Notes: generated from the sequence alone by a model not told the origin. Shown: positions 31,387 through 45,399, counted from the stretch's first letter. The stretch is DNA of 64,000 nt from Asparagopsis taxiformis (GCA_030407315.1 JALQPE010002057.1:1-64000), one strand, 5' to 3'. Numbers and translations: made by a program.

Positions 31387-32193
31387 TGTAGGACCAGCCG
31401 GGGTGGCGATCGCTAAGGGAGTTCTAAAATTGCAGCCGTGTCAGGGCGAGGTGAACCGTAACGCGCTGGTTGAACTTGCGTTCGCGCGTCGCTCGGTCGC
31501 GCTGGCGAACGGGTGGTACAACGGCGGAACGCGTAGGGAACGATCGCAACACGGGATTCGCGGGCCGGCGCAAGCCGTGATCTCAGGGTGAGATCACCGA
31601 GTAAACTCGAGCACAACGCGATCCACACAGGGGTCGTAAATCCCTGGCCTAGTGGCGTGCGACGCAACGCGCGCTATCGCGGTGCGACGCGGTTCGATGA
31701 TCGGTTTATGCGCAACGCGCACGCCAACGTCGGCGATCGTGGGCAACCCGCACGCAACGTTTCAACGCAATCGGTCCTCGCGATTCGCTAAACGCTTAAC
31801 TCGTAGCTGCGAAGATGCTGACTGTTTATTGCTAAGGTGCGAAGCAGAACAAACATTAGTAGCTAACTACCTAGGACAGGTTGTCCTTGCGCGGCCGGCC
31901 GGCGGCCGCTCGCTCGCACGCAAAAAAGGGAATATTTTGGGAAAAAGACTTTCGTCATAAAAAACCCAAAAAGGGAAATAAAAGGGAAATTCGTAAAAAG
32001 CGCTACACGTGGCGCCGGGCTCGCGGTTTCGTGGCAACGTACGCGCGCACGCGCTCGCATCCACGCTCCGTGACACGTAATCAAAACGCCACGCGTACGC
32101 TCGCTTACTAACTAACTAAGATAGATGCACGCGAATTCATCCCGACGCAATCGCAGCGAACGCGCGCGCGTCGACGAAATAAATTGCGTCACA
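31387..32193 (-). repeat. 3' LTR of family B copy 2
   Basis: 807 bp, TGTAGGACC on the plus strand to GCGTCACA; on the minus strand it starts TGTGACGCAA and ends CTACA. Near-identical to 55865-56671. Confidence 0.95.
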
Positions 32194-32204
32194 CTCCCCC
32201 CGAC
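32194..32204 (-). other. Polypurine tract of family B copy 2
   Basis: The minus strand reads GTCGGGGGGAG immediately before the LTR start TGTGACG. Confidence 0.75.
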
Positions 32205-32514
32205 TAACTTCGAAGCGCGTCCTCGCTCTTCATCTCTCGTGCGCATATCATCCTGTTCTTCCTCTGCTCTCTTCCTCCGTCTTCTCTCTGTTCCATCTTT
32301 CCTTCTCTTTGTTCCATTGTGCCATTCGCGCTCGCTTCCTCGTCTCTGTCGTGCGCGTGCTCGTTTACCGATGGCGCAAGGCAACGATTCGCTTCCCGGC
32401 TGGCTCCGAGCCGGCGCACCTCCTGGCAACGAAACTGTGCCTACGCCTCATGCTTCTCCGTCCACTGCGCGCGTTTCGATTCCTTTTCCGTAGAGCCCCG
32501 AGAGCCCTTATTAC

Positions 32515-34482
32515 ATGTCCATGGCGCAGGCCTCCTCCTCAAACGCGGTTGCGCCGGCATCGTCGAGCGCACGCGGGGGTGACGGCGCTACGCTATCCGA
32601 CGTCGTCGCGACCGTGGACGCTACCGTGACGCCAACTTCCGCGACCGGGACTCGCTCGGGCACTGGCATCCTTCTTCGTTCTGTTCCCCCGCCTGCGTCG
32701 GTCTCACTTCCTTCGGCCGCGCAGAACGCTCCCGCTCCGGCGTCTCGCGTGCGGTACGACGATCCCGTGGCGTTCCGCTTCCTTCCTCGCACGCTCCCGA
32801 CCTGGTCGGAGCTCAGTCGCCTTCAGTTTTATCCGCGCCGCTTCCTCTGGGACCGCATTGCCGACGTTAACCGGTACGCCGTGTTGCCTGGCCATCGAAA
32901 CGCGCAGTCGGTGTGGGATGCGCGACGCGACGCTGCGCTTTGCGACCTGGCTGTGCCGGCGAACTTGCCCTGCGACGCGTATTTCTTGGAGGATGCGGCT
33001 GACGAGCGACTCGTGCGCCACTTGGCCAAACTTCGTACCATGCGCCGCGACGAGTTTGTCCACATTGACCCTTGGGCGGCAGCGCCCAGTGCCGGCTTCC
33101 TGTTAGACGGCGGCGTGCCGTGGAACGACGTCGATAACGAAGGCGAGACCAGCGTGCCGTGGTTCCTGGAATCGGCCATGCGGTCTGAGTCGCGCCGTGA
33201 ATTGCGCTTGCGTCAATCGCGCGGCTACTTTGTTACATATCGCGACGTCGAGTTTCGCGAATTCCCGGAAGACCGCGTCGGTGCGTTCTTCTCGCGCTAC
33301 GACGCGCGTGACTGGCCCGAGGCTCCCGAGTCGTTGTCAGTGCCGCTCCCTTGTGTTTTCCACTACGCGCCGTCGGTCTTGCTCGGTCTGAACGTCTCTG
33401 TTGAAACACGCTCGTATTTCTGGGCGATAGCCCTCAGCGAATGGGTCGTAATGGTCGCTGCCGCTTGGTTGCACGTTGCGTACGTCGAGCGGCGCATCTT
33501 GCGACTGAGCGACCAACTTATCGCGGGCATCGAACGTATCGGCGCATCGGCGGTTGTACGCGGCGGCACGTATTCAACGGCGCACCTAGAAAGCCTTCTA
33601 CGGGAGCACCGCTCTTGCGCGTGGGACGAGACTCCCGTCTTCGAAGTAGCGCCGGGCGTCGATCTCAGGGAGGGCGGTCAATGGCTGCCTTGGAACGCAG
33701 AACGTGGCGCTGTCGATTGGTCGCATGGCGCGCTGGGCGTACATCGCCATACCGAAATTACACACATCCTTCTGAAGTCCCCACGCAACCCGTCGCGCGA
33801 TGCGTTCGCGAACTTAGAGGCGGGCGACGTCGTGACTATCGATTCCGTGTTATCGGCGTTATCTTCCAACGAATTACACGTCATGCGTGCGACTGACTCG
33901 CGAGAGTACGCACAGTACCTTGGCATGGCGGCGTTGTTAGCTATCGAGCGACGACGCTTCCGCGATGGTCGCTATTCACTATTCTCCGAGGCTCCTCGCG
34001 CGCCAATTGACGTCACTCAGCTCGACGCGGCGCTGCGCGCGGAATACGTCAAGGTCTATAACGAGTTACAAGCGCTGAAAGGCGCGAACCGGGCTTCAGA
34101 CGATGCTACAGCGGCGGGCGAGGTTGTGGCGTCCGGGGGAGCCGGTCCGAGCACGGCAATAGTCGTCGCAGAGGCAGGCGTATCGACGGACGAAGCGGGC
34201 GTTCGCGCGTTACGACGACAGCTGTGCGCCGCCGAACGAGAGCTTGATGATGCCTTGTCGCGTGCCGCGGCGTCCGAACGGGCTCGTGAAGAAGTGGCGT
34301 CGCGTCTGGAATCGATCGAAAGGAGCCGCGACGAGGCCCTGTCGCGAGTGACCGTAGTAGCTCAGGCTCATGATGACGCTCTAGCGCGCGTCGCAGAGGC
34401 AACCAAGATCCGCGCTGAGGCGTTAGCGTTGCAGCGTAAAGGGCTCTTCAAGATGCGCGCGTACATGACGAGGCGTTGGTGA
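32515..34482 (+). pseudogene. Antisense accessory protein of family B gypsy, main part
   Basis: The frame of 655 residues runs opposite to gag-pol. The ATG at 32515 follows a pyrimidine-rich leader (32215-32365). Residues 1-85 are Ala/Ser/Pro-rich. A globular region of about 450 residues is rich in Trp and Arg (FRFLPRTLPTWSELSRLQFY, WFLESAMRSESRRELRL, GQWLPWNAERGAVDWSHG). From about 560 on there is a strong coiled coil (ALRRQLCAAERELDDALSR and following heptads). One base is lost near 34460, after which the coiled coil continues in another frame. No known domain. Position, orientation and layout equal those in family A, so it is a conserved accessory gene of this group. Confidence 0.7.
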
Positions 34483-34674
34483 GGAAGGCCGGCGAAGACG
34501 CGGCGCGGCTGGATCATCTTCGTCACGAAGTTTGGGTTCTTCAAGAACGCACGGCGGCGCATCAAGGCGAAGTCGACGGCAATCGGGCGATGATTACGGC
34601 GCTGCAAACTAAGTGCGAAGCTGCGAATGCGGCTCAAGAAACGGAGGAGCGTGCGCTTGCAGCTGCCAATGCTA
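34460..34674 (+). pseudogene. Antisense accessory protein of family B, coiled coil up to TIR insertion
   Basis: The coiled coil continues as DEALVRKAGEDAARLDHL and on to ALAAANA, after a one-base frame change. It is cut at the TA at 34673-34674 by a TIR element. Taking out the insertion joins the codon split between 34674 and 46652, and the frame is kept. Confidence 0.75.
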
Positions 34675-34795
34675 CGTCTGTGTTTTCGGAAGTGGACGCG
34701 GACGTCCAGTCTCTCTAGTACGGGTCCTAGTCGGCCCCGAGATTTACTAGAACAAATGAACGTCCGCGTCCGAAAAAAATAAAAATTTTTTGGAT

Positions 34796-35106
34796 GCGGA
34801 CGTCCACTTTCTCTAGTACGTTCGGCGGAATACTAGGACCCGACATCCACTTTCTCTAGTACGTTCGGCGGAATACTAGGACCCGACATCCAATTTCTCT
34901 AGTACATTCAGCGGAATACTAGGACCCGACATCCAATTTCTCTAGTACATTCAGCGGGATCCTAGGACCCGACATCCACTTTCTCTAGTACGTTCGGCGG
35001 AATACTAGGACCCGACATCCACTTTCTCTAGTACGTTTGGCGGAGTACTAGGACCCGACATCCAGTTTTTCTAGTACGTTTGGCCGGATACTAGGACCCG
35101 ACATCC
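34796..35106. repeat. 43-bp tandem repeats, about seven copies
   Basis: Units contain GACATCCACTTTCTCTAGTA then a CGTTCGGCGGAATACTAGGA segment. Related GGACGTCC and TACTAG motifs recur near the other end (46440-46640), so these are subterminal repeats of the TIR element. Confidence 0.85.
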
Positions 35107-35379
35107 AGTATACAATATATCAGCAAAAACCCGGAGGGAAGAAATTACAGCGGATGGTAAATTAAGGGCCCATATCGGACCGTATTTTATTCTCTCATTT
35201 ACGAAACTGCTCGTATACAATACGTCTCTCTAGAATAGGAAATACATATCTGGTCAGAATAGGAAATAAATACCCGGTTAGAATAGGAAATACGTATCAA
35301 GCCAGGATACGGAATATGTATCCAGCTAGAATATGGAATACGTATCCAGCCAGAATACAAAATACCTGTCAGCATACCG

Positions 35380-37150
35380 TCGATCACCCATCTCCCTCAC
35401 TATCGCGTTCTCCCTACCATCCGAACGCCATGCACCACCATCCGCACATACTTCAAGAACCCTCACGACCTAGATTACAAAAAATCTGCTCCTTCCCAAT
35501 ACCATCCCCGCTTTCCTCGACACCACCCCAGCCCATTAAATCATCAAGACATGAAACACGAACATGGTCAGCAAAATCTTACACGACTTGAAACCCACTC
35601 TTACTTCTATCGTATGCCTGAAAATATACACATACCAGAAACACCTCACAGCTTCATTCCCCATCTTCCTAGATCCCTTCTTCACTCTCCCTGAGTCCTG
35701 CCATTCCTGCTTCACCACTCCTGCATCACATACACAACATCAACCCCAACAGTCAGATTCAAAAGCAACGCTTACCACGCCAGATATCTTAGAAAATCCC
35801 TTACTTACCTCTCATCCATCCTACACACAATACAAACCATGATCCAAAAACCTTGCAATGAATAATCAAAGTCAGCAGTCCATATCTTCGCAAAACAAGT
35901 CTTGGCGCTCAATGAAACTTACCTTCTGTCATCACCATTCCAGCATCACCTGCATAAAATCGAAATCAACCACAACAGTCGGACTCAAAACCCACATGTC
36001 CCTCTCAGCATACTCTCAAAACTTCCGCACTTTCCTTCGCTCGACACAATACGCACCATGACTGGATAAGCTTCCAATGAATAAATATCGCATTAACTGC
36101 AATAGTCAGATTCGAAACAAACACTTCTCTCGATGCATACCCTCAGAACTCACTTACTCTCGTTTCATTCTACACACAATACATACCAAAAGTCGAAAAT
36201 CTCACAACCAACAAATGAAGTCAACATTCCGCATCTTCGCACCACCGGACTGCGCGCTAAATGCAACTTACCTTCCGTCATCACCATTCCTGCATCACCT
36301 ACAAAAAATCGAAATCAACAACAACAGTCGGACTGAAAACCCATGCTTCCCTCGCTGCATACCCTCAGAACTCACTTACCCTCGTTGTATCCTGCACACA
36401 ATAGAAACCATAAGTCAAAAATTGTACAAAAAAATGTAGTCAGCATTCCATATCTTCGCGCAACTTAACTAGGCGCTCAATGTAACTTACCTTCCGTCAT
36501 CACCATTCCAGAATCACCTACACAAAATCAACATCAACCACAGCAGTCAGACTCAAAACCCACATTCCACTCACTGCACCCCTCAAATGCTCACCTACCT
36601 CCTTTCCACCCTTCAGCAAATATGCACCATGACTCACTAAGCTCCCAATAAATAAATATTGCATAAAAGACGACAGTCACATTTAAAACAAACACTTCCC
36701 TCGCTTCATACCCTCAGGACGCACTTAACCTCTTCATCTCGTTGCATCATACAAACAATACAACCAATAATTCACAAATCGTGCAACGAAAAAATGTAGT
36801 CAGCATTCCATTTCATCGCGAAACCCGTCTTTCAGCTCAATGAAACTTACCTTACTTCATCACTATTCCTGCACCACCTATACAACATCAAAATGAACCA
36901 GAACAGTCAGACTAAAAACCCATGCATCCCTTATTGCACACCCGCGAGACTCACTTACTTACCTGCCTCCCATGGTTCACAACATGCAAACCATGACTCA
37001 CGAAGCTTCTAATGAATCAATATCGCATCAACGACAACAGTACGACTCAAAACACACGCTTCCCTCGCTGCATACTCTCCAAACTGGCATACTCACCGTC
37101 GTTCTATCCTCTACACCAAACAAAGGAAACACGACCAAAGAACCTCAGCC
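35380..37150. repeat. Degenerate satellite-like block, strongly G-poor on this strand
   Basis: The sequence is made of A, C and T with very little G. A motif CTTACCTTCCGTCATCACC recurs near 35922, 36268, 36487 and 36848, at spacings of 346, 219 and 361 bp. No gene is supported; open frames are a result of the composition. Confidence 0.6.
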
Positions 37151-37659
37151 AGTGACGGCGGAGAAGTGGAATTCCACAGGTTAACCTGCGGCGTCGACTG
37201 GACAGCTTTCAACGTCAGCTTAAGTCCTGCTGTGCATACTCCATATCATCGCCGGTATTGAGATTAATAATGGCCCAAGCCATGGTCTCTGAACTCCCGA
37301 ATGATGAGATCCGGATCGAGAACATCGGAATGGTATAATCATATATATCACAATCCATTTGCTTCCCTTAAATGATCCCTGTAATATCCACTGTAAAGCA
37401 CAAACTTATTCCATGAAGTTCGCAATTAATATAATTTTATTATTTCAAATGAATTAATTGAAAATCCATCTCCCACGGCGGTCATTCATCCTTCCAAGCG
37501 CACGTTGCCAGCAAAATGTGTGACCTAGCGGTGATGATTGATCGCTCAGGCACATTCCACCATTGGGCTGCCAGAAGTGAGCACAAAACTGATACCCACA
37601 AAACCACGAGAACATTACAAACGAGGTCTCGAACGCACATTTGGAGTACAATATAAATA

Positions 37660-39826
37660 CTATACAACAAACTCTACTCGCTATCTCAGACGACGCGGCT
37701 CACAAGTGGCGTAGTCCCAATTTTCCGTAACGCCTTTCCTGATGCTTAAAAGTAAAAAACACGTCAAAACGTATATCAGAAATGAGTGCGAGAGTTTTCT
37801 GCACAGGAGATGCTGAGCCACCAAATTGATTTTTCGGAAATTTTAGAATTTCTGGGCTGGCCAGCAATGCAATCGAGCTGGACATCCACCGGACGTCCAT
37901 TTCAGGTTGATCGTGAGAGAGTAGGGCGGGACCATGATGAAACAAGGACCAAGACCTGTCCCTGACGTGTTGAGCCTGAAATCGACCCTTCGTAAGACGC
38001 GATTTTGGCTTACAGTTAGTGCTTACAGAAGCCAGTGATGACCCCGGTCGGGGCAGCAGCCGGTTCCTGGGGCCGTTGTGGCCAAATTAGACACCTTGAT
38101 TTGAATTGAAATTTGGGCTATTCTCAAAAACATGCACATGTGAACATGTTTTTGAGATGGGGGTCTGCCGTACGGCACAATCGACCCGCCCAAATCGATG
38201 ATTTTTCACAATTTTTTTCTGCCCGAAATTTTAGAATTTCTGGGCTGGCCAGCAGTGCAATCGAGCTGGACATCCACAGGACGTCCATTTCAGGTTGGTC
38301 GTGTGCTGCCCACATCCATGCATTGCAGCAACTAAGCAGGCGGGCTCACTACTCATACAAAGTGCACGGAATATGAGTAACGTGATGTGTGAGTGTTGTT
38401 TGTCGTGAGGATGTAAGGTGGGACCATGATGAAACAGGGAAAAAGATGTCTCCCTAGCATAACTTGGGCTTGAAGCCTGGAATCGACCCTTCGTGAGATG
38501 TGGCTTTGCTTACAGTTGGTGCTTACAGAAGCCAGTGACGGCCCCGGCCGGGGCAGCAGCCGGTTCCTGGGGCCGTTGTGGCCAAATTAGACACCTTGAT
38601 TTGAATTGAAATTTGGGCTATTCTCAAAAACATGCACATGTGAACATGTTTTTGAGATGGGGGTGTGCCGTACGGCACTTTCGACCGCCCAAATCGATAT
38701 AATTTTGCAATTTTTTTCTGACTGAAATTTTAGAATTTCTGGGCTCGCCAGCAATGCAATTGAGCTGGACATTCACCGGACGTCCATTTCAGGTTGGTCG
38801 AGTATTGCACATGGATACAGTTTTGCAGCTATTTCTCAGCCCAACATTTTAGAATTTCAGGGCTGACCAGCAATGTAACCGAGCCGGACTTCCACTGGAC
38901 GTCCATTTCAAGTTAGGCTAGTGCTGCACATTTGCTCGCATCGCAGCAACTAAGCAAGTGTTGACAGCACCGAGATGCCATGCAGACAAGGGGGAATCGG
39001 CTGCAAACGGCTTCCCTGGTCGGCGGCTGGATGTCTGGATGTGAATGGCTGCAAGCATGGAAATCTTGCTACCGCACAGCGCATACACACTGCAGCAGCA
39101 CATCACTGACGCATGCGAAAGTTGGGTGCTGCAGTGCGTGGTTGTTTGTGTGTTTGTGTGTTTGTGTGTGTATGACGAACCTTGTGGTATCCCTAGGCGT
39201 GCACTGGTTCAAAAAGTTTGGACTGCCCCATCGGTCGTACTTTGGCGCATTTACATGCATCGGAGAACGACCAAGGAGGTAGAGCAGCAATCGCTGTTGG
39301 CTGAGCGTCCAAACTGGAGGGCTTGGGGCAATGGTTCTATAGCAGTCATTTATAGGACGCCCACCGTTGATGACTGAGATCCACGGTGGGTTTAGTATTC
39401 ATGGTGTTGTCCTGCATTGGCGGACGTCGAAGACGAGTACTTCCAGTGAGCGTCCAAGGTGAACAGCTCAGCAGAGGATTATGATGTGGATGTGAAGGCA
39501 TGGATGAGGCCAGCAGGAACGTTTCTGCAAGATGGGCGTGAGTGGGTAAGTGAGCGGGGAGGGGCCGCTCGGGGCGCTTGGTAGCTTCTGGGGCCGTTGT
39601 GGCCAAATTAGAATCAAGCCTATGTCCGGCGGACGTCCTGAATTGCTTTATTTTTTGGGCTATTCTCAAAAACATGCACATGTGAACATGTTTTTGAGAT
39701 GGGGGTGTGCCGTACGGCACTTTCGACCGCCCAAATCGATGTATTTTTGCATTTTTTTTCTGACTGAAATTTTAGAATTTCTGGGCTCGCCAGCAATGCA
39801 ATTGCGCTGGTCATTCACCGGACGTC
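37660..39826 (+). repeat. Left arm of large inverted repeat
   Basis: It is the inverse of 42451-45204, from TATACAACAAAC at the outer end to GACGTC at the inner end. It contains three copies of a unit with a 34-bp palindrome (38123, 38623, 39665) and GGAAATTTTAGAATTTCTGG-type motifs. The left arm is 2167 bp, shorter than the right. Confidence 0.85.
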
Positions 39827-42450
39827 CATTTCCATTTCAGATCTACTGGTTGCACTAGGCCTGAAAGTGTTTCTGGATAGGGCCGAATAACGACCTGGGC
39901 AGCACGCACTGCGTAAGATGATCTGTGTGATGCAGACTGCAAGGATTTCTATGGTGATTCTGGCTGGGGAATGTGGTAAGCTTGATTGTTGCGTGGCTTT
40001 GTATCTCCTTGCCTGCCATTTTGCTTGGATATTTACACGAGCGATCAAACCGAAGACGCCGACTCGGCACAACTACCAACTCTCCTAGCTTCGAGTCAGC
40101 GCCATCTAATTGCAACTTGTGACACTCAAGACGAATACGTTGTGCTGATCTCTGCAATGAAAATTGAGTTAGTGCTGCAGTTCTTTTGGTCGATGCCAAT
40201 ATGCAGGGATACTGTTTACACCTTTTGGGAGTCAAGAAGTTCTCAGATTGCAAATCAAATCAGATCATGGTAGAATATCTGACTTTTCTCTCTTCCCTTC
40301 ACCACATCTGCATCCGGAGCTGAGCCAAGCTGAGCTGGAGGGAACCCGGCCGCTGACCCCTGTCATTCTCATAAAAATCTTTAATGCAATACTATTCGTG
40401 TATGGTAATGTAAGTGCTAATGAAAATGTATACAAGTCTAGAATAAACGTTGCAGTGGTTCTTTGTAGCTATCGATACTTGCTAAAAATCTGTAGCTTTT
40501 GCTTCTCGCATGGACGAGTTGCAGTCTTTGTGTTTGTTTCATTTCTGCCACAAACGAGAGGCAATCAGGGTCTGTGTGCACATAGAGAATGATTTAATAT
40601 ATGCGCTCATTGCCGTCGTAGATACTTTTAACAATGGCCAGTACGTTTCTCTCGGCCGCCGCCGGGTACGGTCGGACTGAAAGATCGGGGAGATGTGTGG
40701 AGAGTAGTGTTTGGATAGAGACGAACGTTGTGATGGATGGAATGGTGATGATTTCATGCTGAAGCGATGGGAGATGGATGGATATGGTTGAATGAAATCT
40801 AGTATTCCGAAGGAGGCCTTTTCTCGAGGAAGAGGCATTATATTCTCACAAAGCATGTAGATACTGGTTTCCAGTTTGGTATGCTATTGTAGCTCAATTC
40901 ACATCTTATCTACACGTACGTATGGAGAGAGATCCAAGTGTGCGTGGCACAAGTCCAACGGTGAAACAACGCAGTATGAAACTACCACAGATAAGGCGGC
41001 GTACAAAATCCTCGACTCAAGGCAGCTCTCAGGCTTTCGTGAGCACCGACTTCGTTCCACCAAGATGTTGCGGAAATATGTGCTGGTCTAACTTGATACG
41101 ACCATTGGACAGTTTTGCTCTCTAAGCAATGAGCGAAAAATCAATGATTGCGCGTGTCGTCGGTACGGTCTTGTAATGTTGGCTCAACCAATAACATCTA
41201 ACGTTGAGTTATCCACCCTCCGCCGTGTCGTGTCGTAAATTTGCACAGAAAATTTGTTTCAAATCTTTGCTCCAATTATCAGCTCAAATACGGCATTGAT
41301 CTCCAGCTTCATCTGGACAGAAACACCGATCGCTCGATGTCTGTCTCAGATAAACCGCAGTCAAACGCCATGCGGAAAGTTTCATCGCTTCCCGTTGCGA
41401 CTGAATCTGCAAACGCCACACAAAAATTTGCCCTTTCCGCGTCCGGAACGAACGCCGACTACATGTCGTCAGGTTCCTGATCGACTGGATCGATGGAGCT
41501 TGCTCTGCAGGAGAGCAGGACAGGCGGTTTGTTATGCCTGGACAATTTCCATACCGATCTCCCTTCTTGAGTGCAAAATTACGAGTCTAGAAATTGACCT
41601 GCATCGGCTGCTGTATCACATCTGTGCTAAGGATTGATGATACCCGTACCGCTGAGAAATTGCAGCTCTGGTAACGTGGGGATGATGTGCTGAACACGCA
41701 GAACGCTGATCCATAACGGGACTGCTTCATAGGCATAGTACGGAATGTATTGAGACAGCCCAAGCGAATTCAGGAGGGAGCACCAGGGCAGTGCGCGGTG
41801 ACTCAGCAGATACCAGTGGTGAGTGGTCTAAATGGGGCTACACACGAGTTTGTCAATGAACAGTCTAGTTTAGTTTGGAAATGTGTCGGATGGATGGTAT
41901 GTTGTAAATGTCGACAGATTTGAGGAAGCGATAGAAGCAATCAGCACCGTGTAGTTGCATCAAGGCTTTAGTGGCCATTGCTAGAGAACTTTCTCCAATG
42001 CCCTTATTGCAGGATGGGCAGAAAACCCGGCCGGTTTCGAGATTGAAGAATTCATTGCGCAGATTGAATGAATGCAATTGACGGAGAATGCAGAAGTATA
42101 CAATGGTATCGTTTTGCAGGGTGACGTAGGGGAAACATGTTGGGCTTGTTGGAAATGCTGAGAGCGATGATGAGATCCAGTCGTTTCCGTCGTAGATGGC
42201 AGTGCTTATTTTCTGCACGGCTAGCTTGTCTGCTGGGCGACTGGGCGGTATTGGCGTACGATGAAGCGGGACTGGTGGTGTTTAAATGACATTTTTTGTT
42301 TGAAGATGGATGTATGTGTGCGACTAGAATGTAGTAAGAGCATGAAAATGTTTATGTTTGATGGGCGTCGCATGTTGGGGGACTTTATGTCGTGTGGGGC
42401 AATAATGTATCAGGTATTTGAAGCAGACAGCAATCGCTTGAGCGCATATA
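39827..42450. other. Unique centre between inverted-repeat arms
   Basis: About 2.6 kb without a supported gene. A short minus-strand frame at 41865-42218 has a CPSCNKG motif, but nothing around it supports coding. Possibly remnant sequence carried between the arms. Confidence 0.4.
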
Positions 42451-45204
42451 GACGTCCGGTGAATGACCAGCGCAATTGCATTGCTGGCGAGCCCAGAAAT
42501 TCTAAAATTTCAGTCAGAAAAAAAATGCAAAAATACATCGATTTGGGCGGTCGAAAGTGCCGTACGGCACACCCCCATCTCAAAAACATGTTCACATGTG
42601 CATGTTTTTGAGAATAGCCCAAAAAATAAAGCAATTCAGGACGTCTGCCGGACATAGGCTTGATTCTAATTTGGCCACAACGGCCCCAGAAGCTACCAAG
42701 CGCCCCGAGCGGCCCCTCCCCGCTCACTTACCCACTCACGCCCATCTTGCAGAAACGTTCCTGCTGGCCTCATCCATGCCTTCACATCCACATCATAATC
42801 CTCTGCTGAGCTGTTCACCTTGGACGCTCACTGGAAGTACTCGTCTTCGACGTCCGCCAATGCAGGACAACACCATGAATACTAAACCCACCGTGGATCT
42901 CAGTCATCAACGGTGGGCGTCCTATAAATGACTGCTATAGAACCATTGCCCCAAGCCCTCCAGTTTGGACGCTCAGCCAACAGTGATTGCTGCTCTACCT
43001 CCTTGGTCGTTCTCCGATGCATGTAAATGCGCCAAAGTACGACCGATGGGGCAGTCCAAACTTTTTGTACCAGTGCACGCCTAGGGATACCACAAGGTTC
43101 GTCATACACACACAAAGACACAAAGACACAAACACACAAACACACAAACACACAAACACACAAACACACAAACACACAAACACACACACACACACAACAC
43201 ACAAACACACAAACACACAAACAACCACGCACTGCAGCACCCAACTTTCGCATGCGTCAGTGATGTGCTGCTGCAGTGTGTATGCGCTGTGCGGTAGCAA
43301 GATTTCCATGCTTGCAGCCATTCACATCCAGACATCCAGCCGCCGACCAGGGAAGCCGTTTGCAGCCGATTCTCCCTTGTCTGCATGGCATCTCGGTGCT
43401 GTCAACACTTGCTTAGTTGCTGCGATGCGAGCAAATGTGCAGCACTAGCCTAACTTGAAATGGACGTCCAGTAGAAGTCCGGCTCGGTTACATTGCTGGT
43501 CAGCCCTGAAATTCTAAAATGTTGGGCTGAGAAATAGCTGCAAAACTGTATCCATGTGCAATACTCGACCAACCTGAAATGGACGTCCGGTGAATGTCCA
43601 GCTCAATTGCATTGCTGGCGAGCCCAGAAATTCTAAAATTTCAGTCAGAAAAAAATTGCAAAATTATATCGATTTGGGCGGTCGAAAGTGCCGTACGGCA
43701 CACCCCCATCTCAAAAACATGTTCACATGTGCATGTTTTTGAGAATAGCCCAAATTTCAATTCAAATCAAGGTGTCTAATTTGGCCACAACGGCCCCAGG
43801 AACCGGCTGCTGCCCCGGCCGGGGCCGTCACTGGCTTCTGTAAGCACCAACTGTAAGCAAAGCCACATCTCACGAAGGGTCGATTCCAGGCTCAGGCTCA
43901 ATACGCCAGGGCGAAGTTTTGGTCCTTGTTTCGACATGCTCCCACCCCACTTTCTCACGACAAACACTGCTCATCCATCATGCTGCACATGCTACGTGCA
44001 CTTCGTATGAGCAGTGGGCCCGCCTGCGTGGTTGCTGTAATGCGTAGATGTGAGCAGCATACGAACAACCCAGAATGGACGTCTGGTGGATGTCCGGCTC
44101 AATTGCATTGCTGGCGAGCCCAGAAATTCTAAAATTTCGGGCAGAAAAAAATTGTGAAAAATCATCGATTTGGGCGGGTCGATTGTGCCGTACGGCAGAC
44201 CCCCATCTCAAAAACATGTTCACATGTGCATGTTTTTGAGAATAGCCCAAATTTCAATTCAAATCAAGGTGTCTAATTTGGCCACAACGGCCCCAGGAAC
44301 CGGCTGCCGCCCCGACCGGGGCCGTCACTGGCTTCGGTAAGCACTAACTGTAAGCCAAAATCGCGTCTTACGAAGGGTCGATTCCAGGCTTCAAGCCCAA
44401 GTTATGCTAGGGAGACATCTTTTTCCCTGTTTCATCATGGTCCCACCTTACATCCTCACGACAAACAACACTCACACATCACGTTACTCATATTCCGTGC
44501 ACTTTGTATGAGTAGTGAGCCCGCCTGCTTAGTTGCTGCAATGCATGGATGTGGGCAGCACACGACCAACCTGAAATGGACGTCCGGTGGATGTCCGGCT
44601 CAATTGCATTGCTGGCGAGCCCAGAAATTCTAAAATTTCGGGCAGAAAAAAATTGTGAAAAATCATCGATTTGGGCGGGTCGATTGTGCCGTACGGCAGA
44701 CCCCCATCTCAAAAACATGTTCACATGTGCATGTTTTTGAGAATAGCCCAAATTTCAATTCAAATCAAGGTGTCTAATTTGGCCACAACGGCCCCAGGAA
44801 CCGGCTGCCGCCCCGACCGGGGTCATCACTGGCTTCTGTAAGCACCAACTGTAAGCCAAAATCGCGTCTTACGAAGGGTCGATTTCAGGCTCAACACGTC
44901 AGGGACAGGTCTTGGTCCTTGTTTCATCATGGTCCCGCCCTACTCTCTCACGATCAACCTGAAATGGACGTCCGGTGGATGTCCAGCTCGATTGCATTGC
45001 TGGCCAGCCCAGAAATTCTAAAATTTCCGAAAAATCAATTTGGTGGCCCAGCATCTCCTGTGCCGAAAATTCCCGCGCTCACTTGTGATATACGTCTAGA
45101 CGTGTTTCGCACTTGTACGCATCAGGGAAGGCGTCACGGAAGGTTGAGACTACGCTACTTGTGTACCGCGTCGTCTGAAATAGCGAGTAGTGTTTGTTGT
45201 ATAG
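42451..45204 (-). repeat. Right arm of large inverted repeat
   Basis: Inverse of 37660-39826, with one more internal unit (palindromes at 42579, 43710, 44207 and 44708) and a longer ACACAAAC microsatellite. The additional unit at about 43900-44300 explains the 587-bp length difference. Confidence 0.85.
43105..43223. repeat. ACACAAAC-type microsatellite
   Basis: A run of CACAAA and CACACAAA units. The inverted copy at about 39145-39175 is much shorter, showing length change since the arms formed. Confidence 0.9.
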
Positions 45205-45399
45205 TTGTGGAGTATGCGTCTGGTGGTTTGTAAAGCTTGCAGAACGGGATAGGGATGTGGGTGGCTCCATTTTATGAATACATGAATACAAATATTCAGG
45301 GTTGACGAAGCGGAAAGGCATACGCTCATACATGTATGAGTTTGCATAGTGGAGAAAATATTTACATCGAAATTTACATGGAAGAGATGGAGGTTTTAA

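Noticed and set aside
31387..31591. C-terminus of the methyltransferase frame
   Set aside because: These codons are LTR sequence; the identical stretch occurs at 55865. The true continuation is at 56677.
34796..35106. CRISPR-like array
   Set aside because: Units are head-to-tail tandem repeats with no unique spacers and lie in a eukaryotic TIR element. The 45-bp array at 16967 is rejected for the same reason.
42987..43448. Thr/His/Asn-rich or Cys/Val-rich proteins over the ACACAAAC tract
   Set aside because: Open frames on both strands come from the microsatellite.
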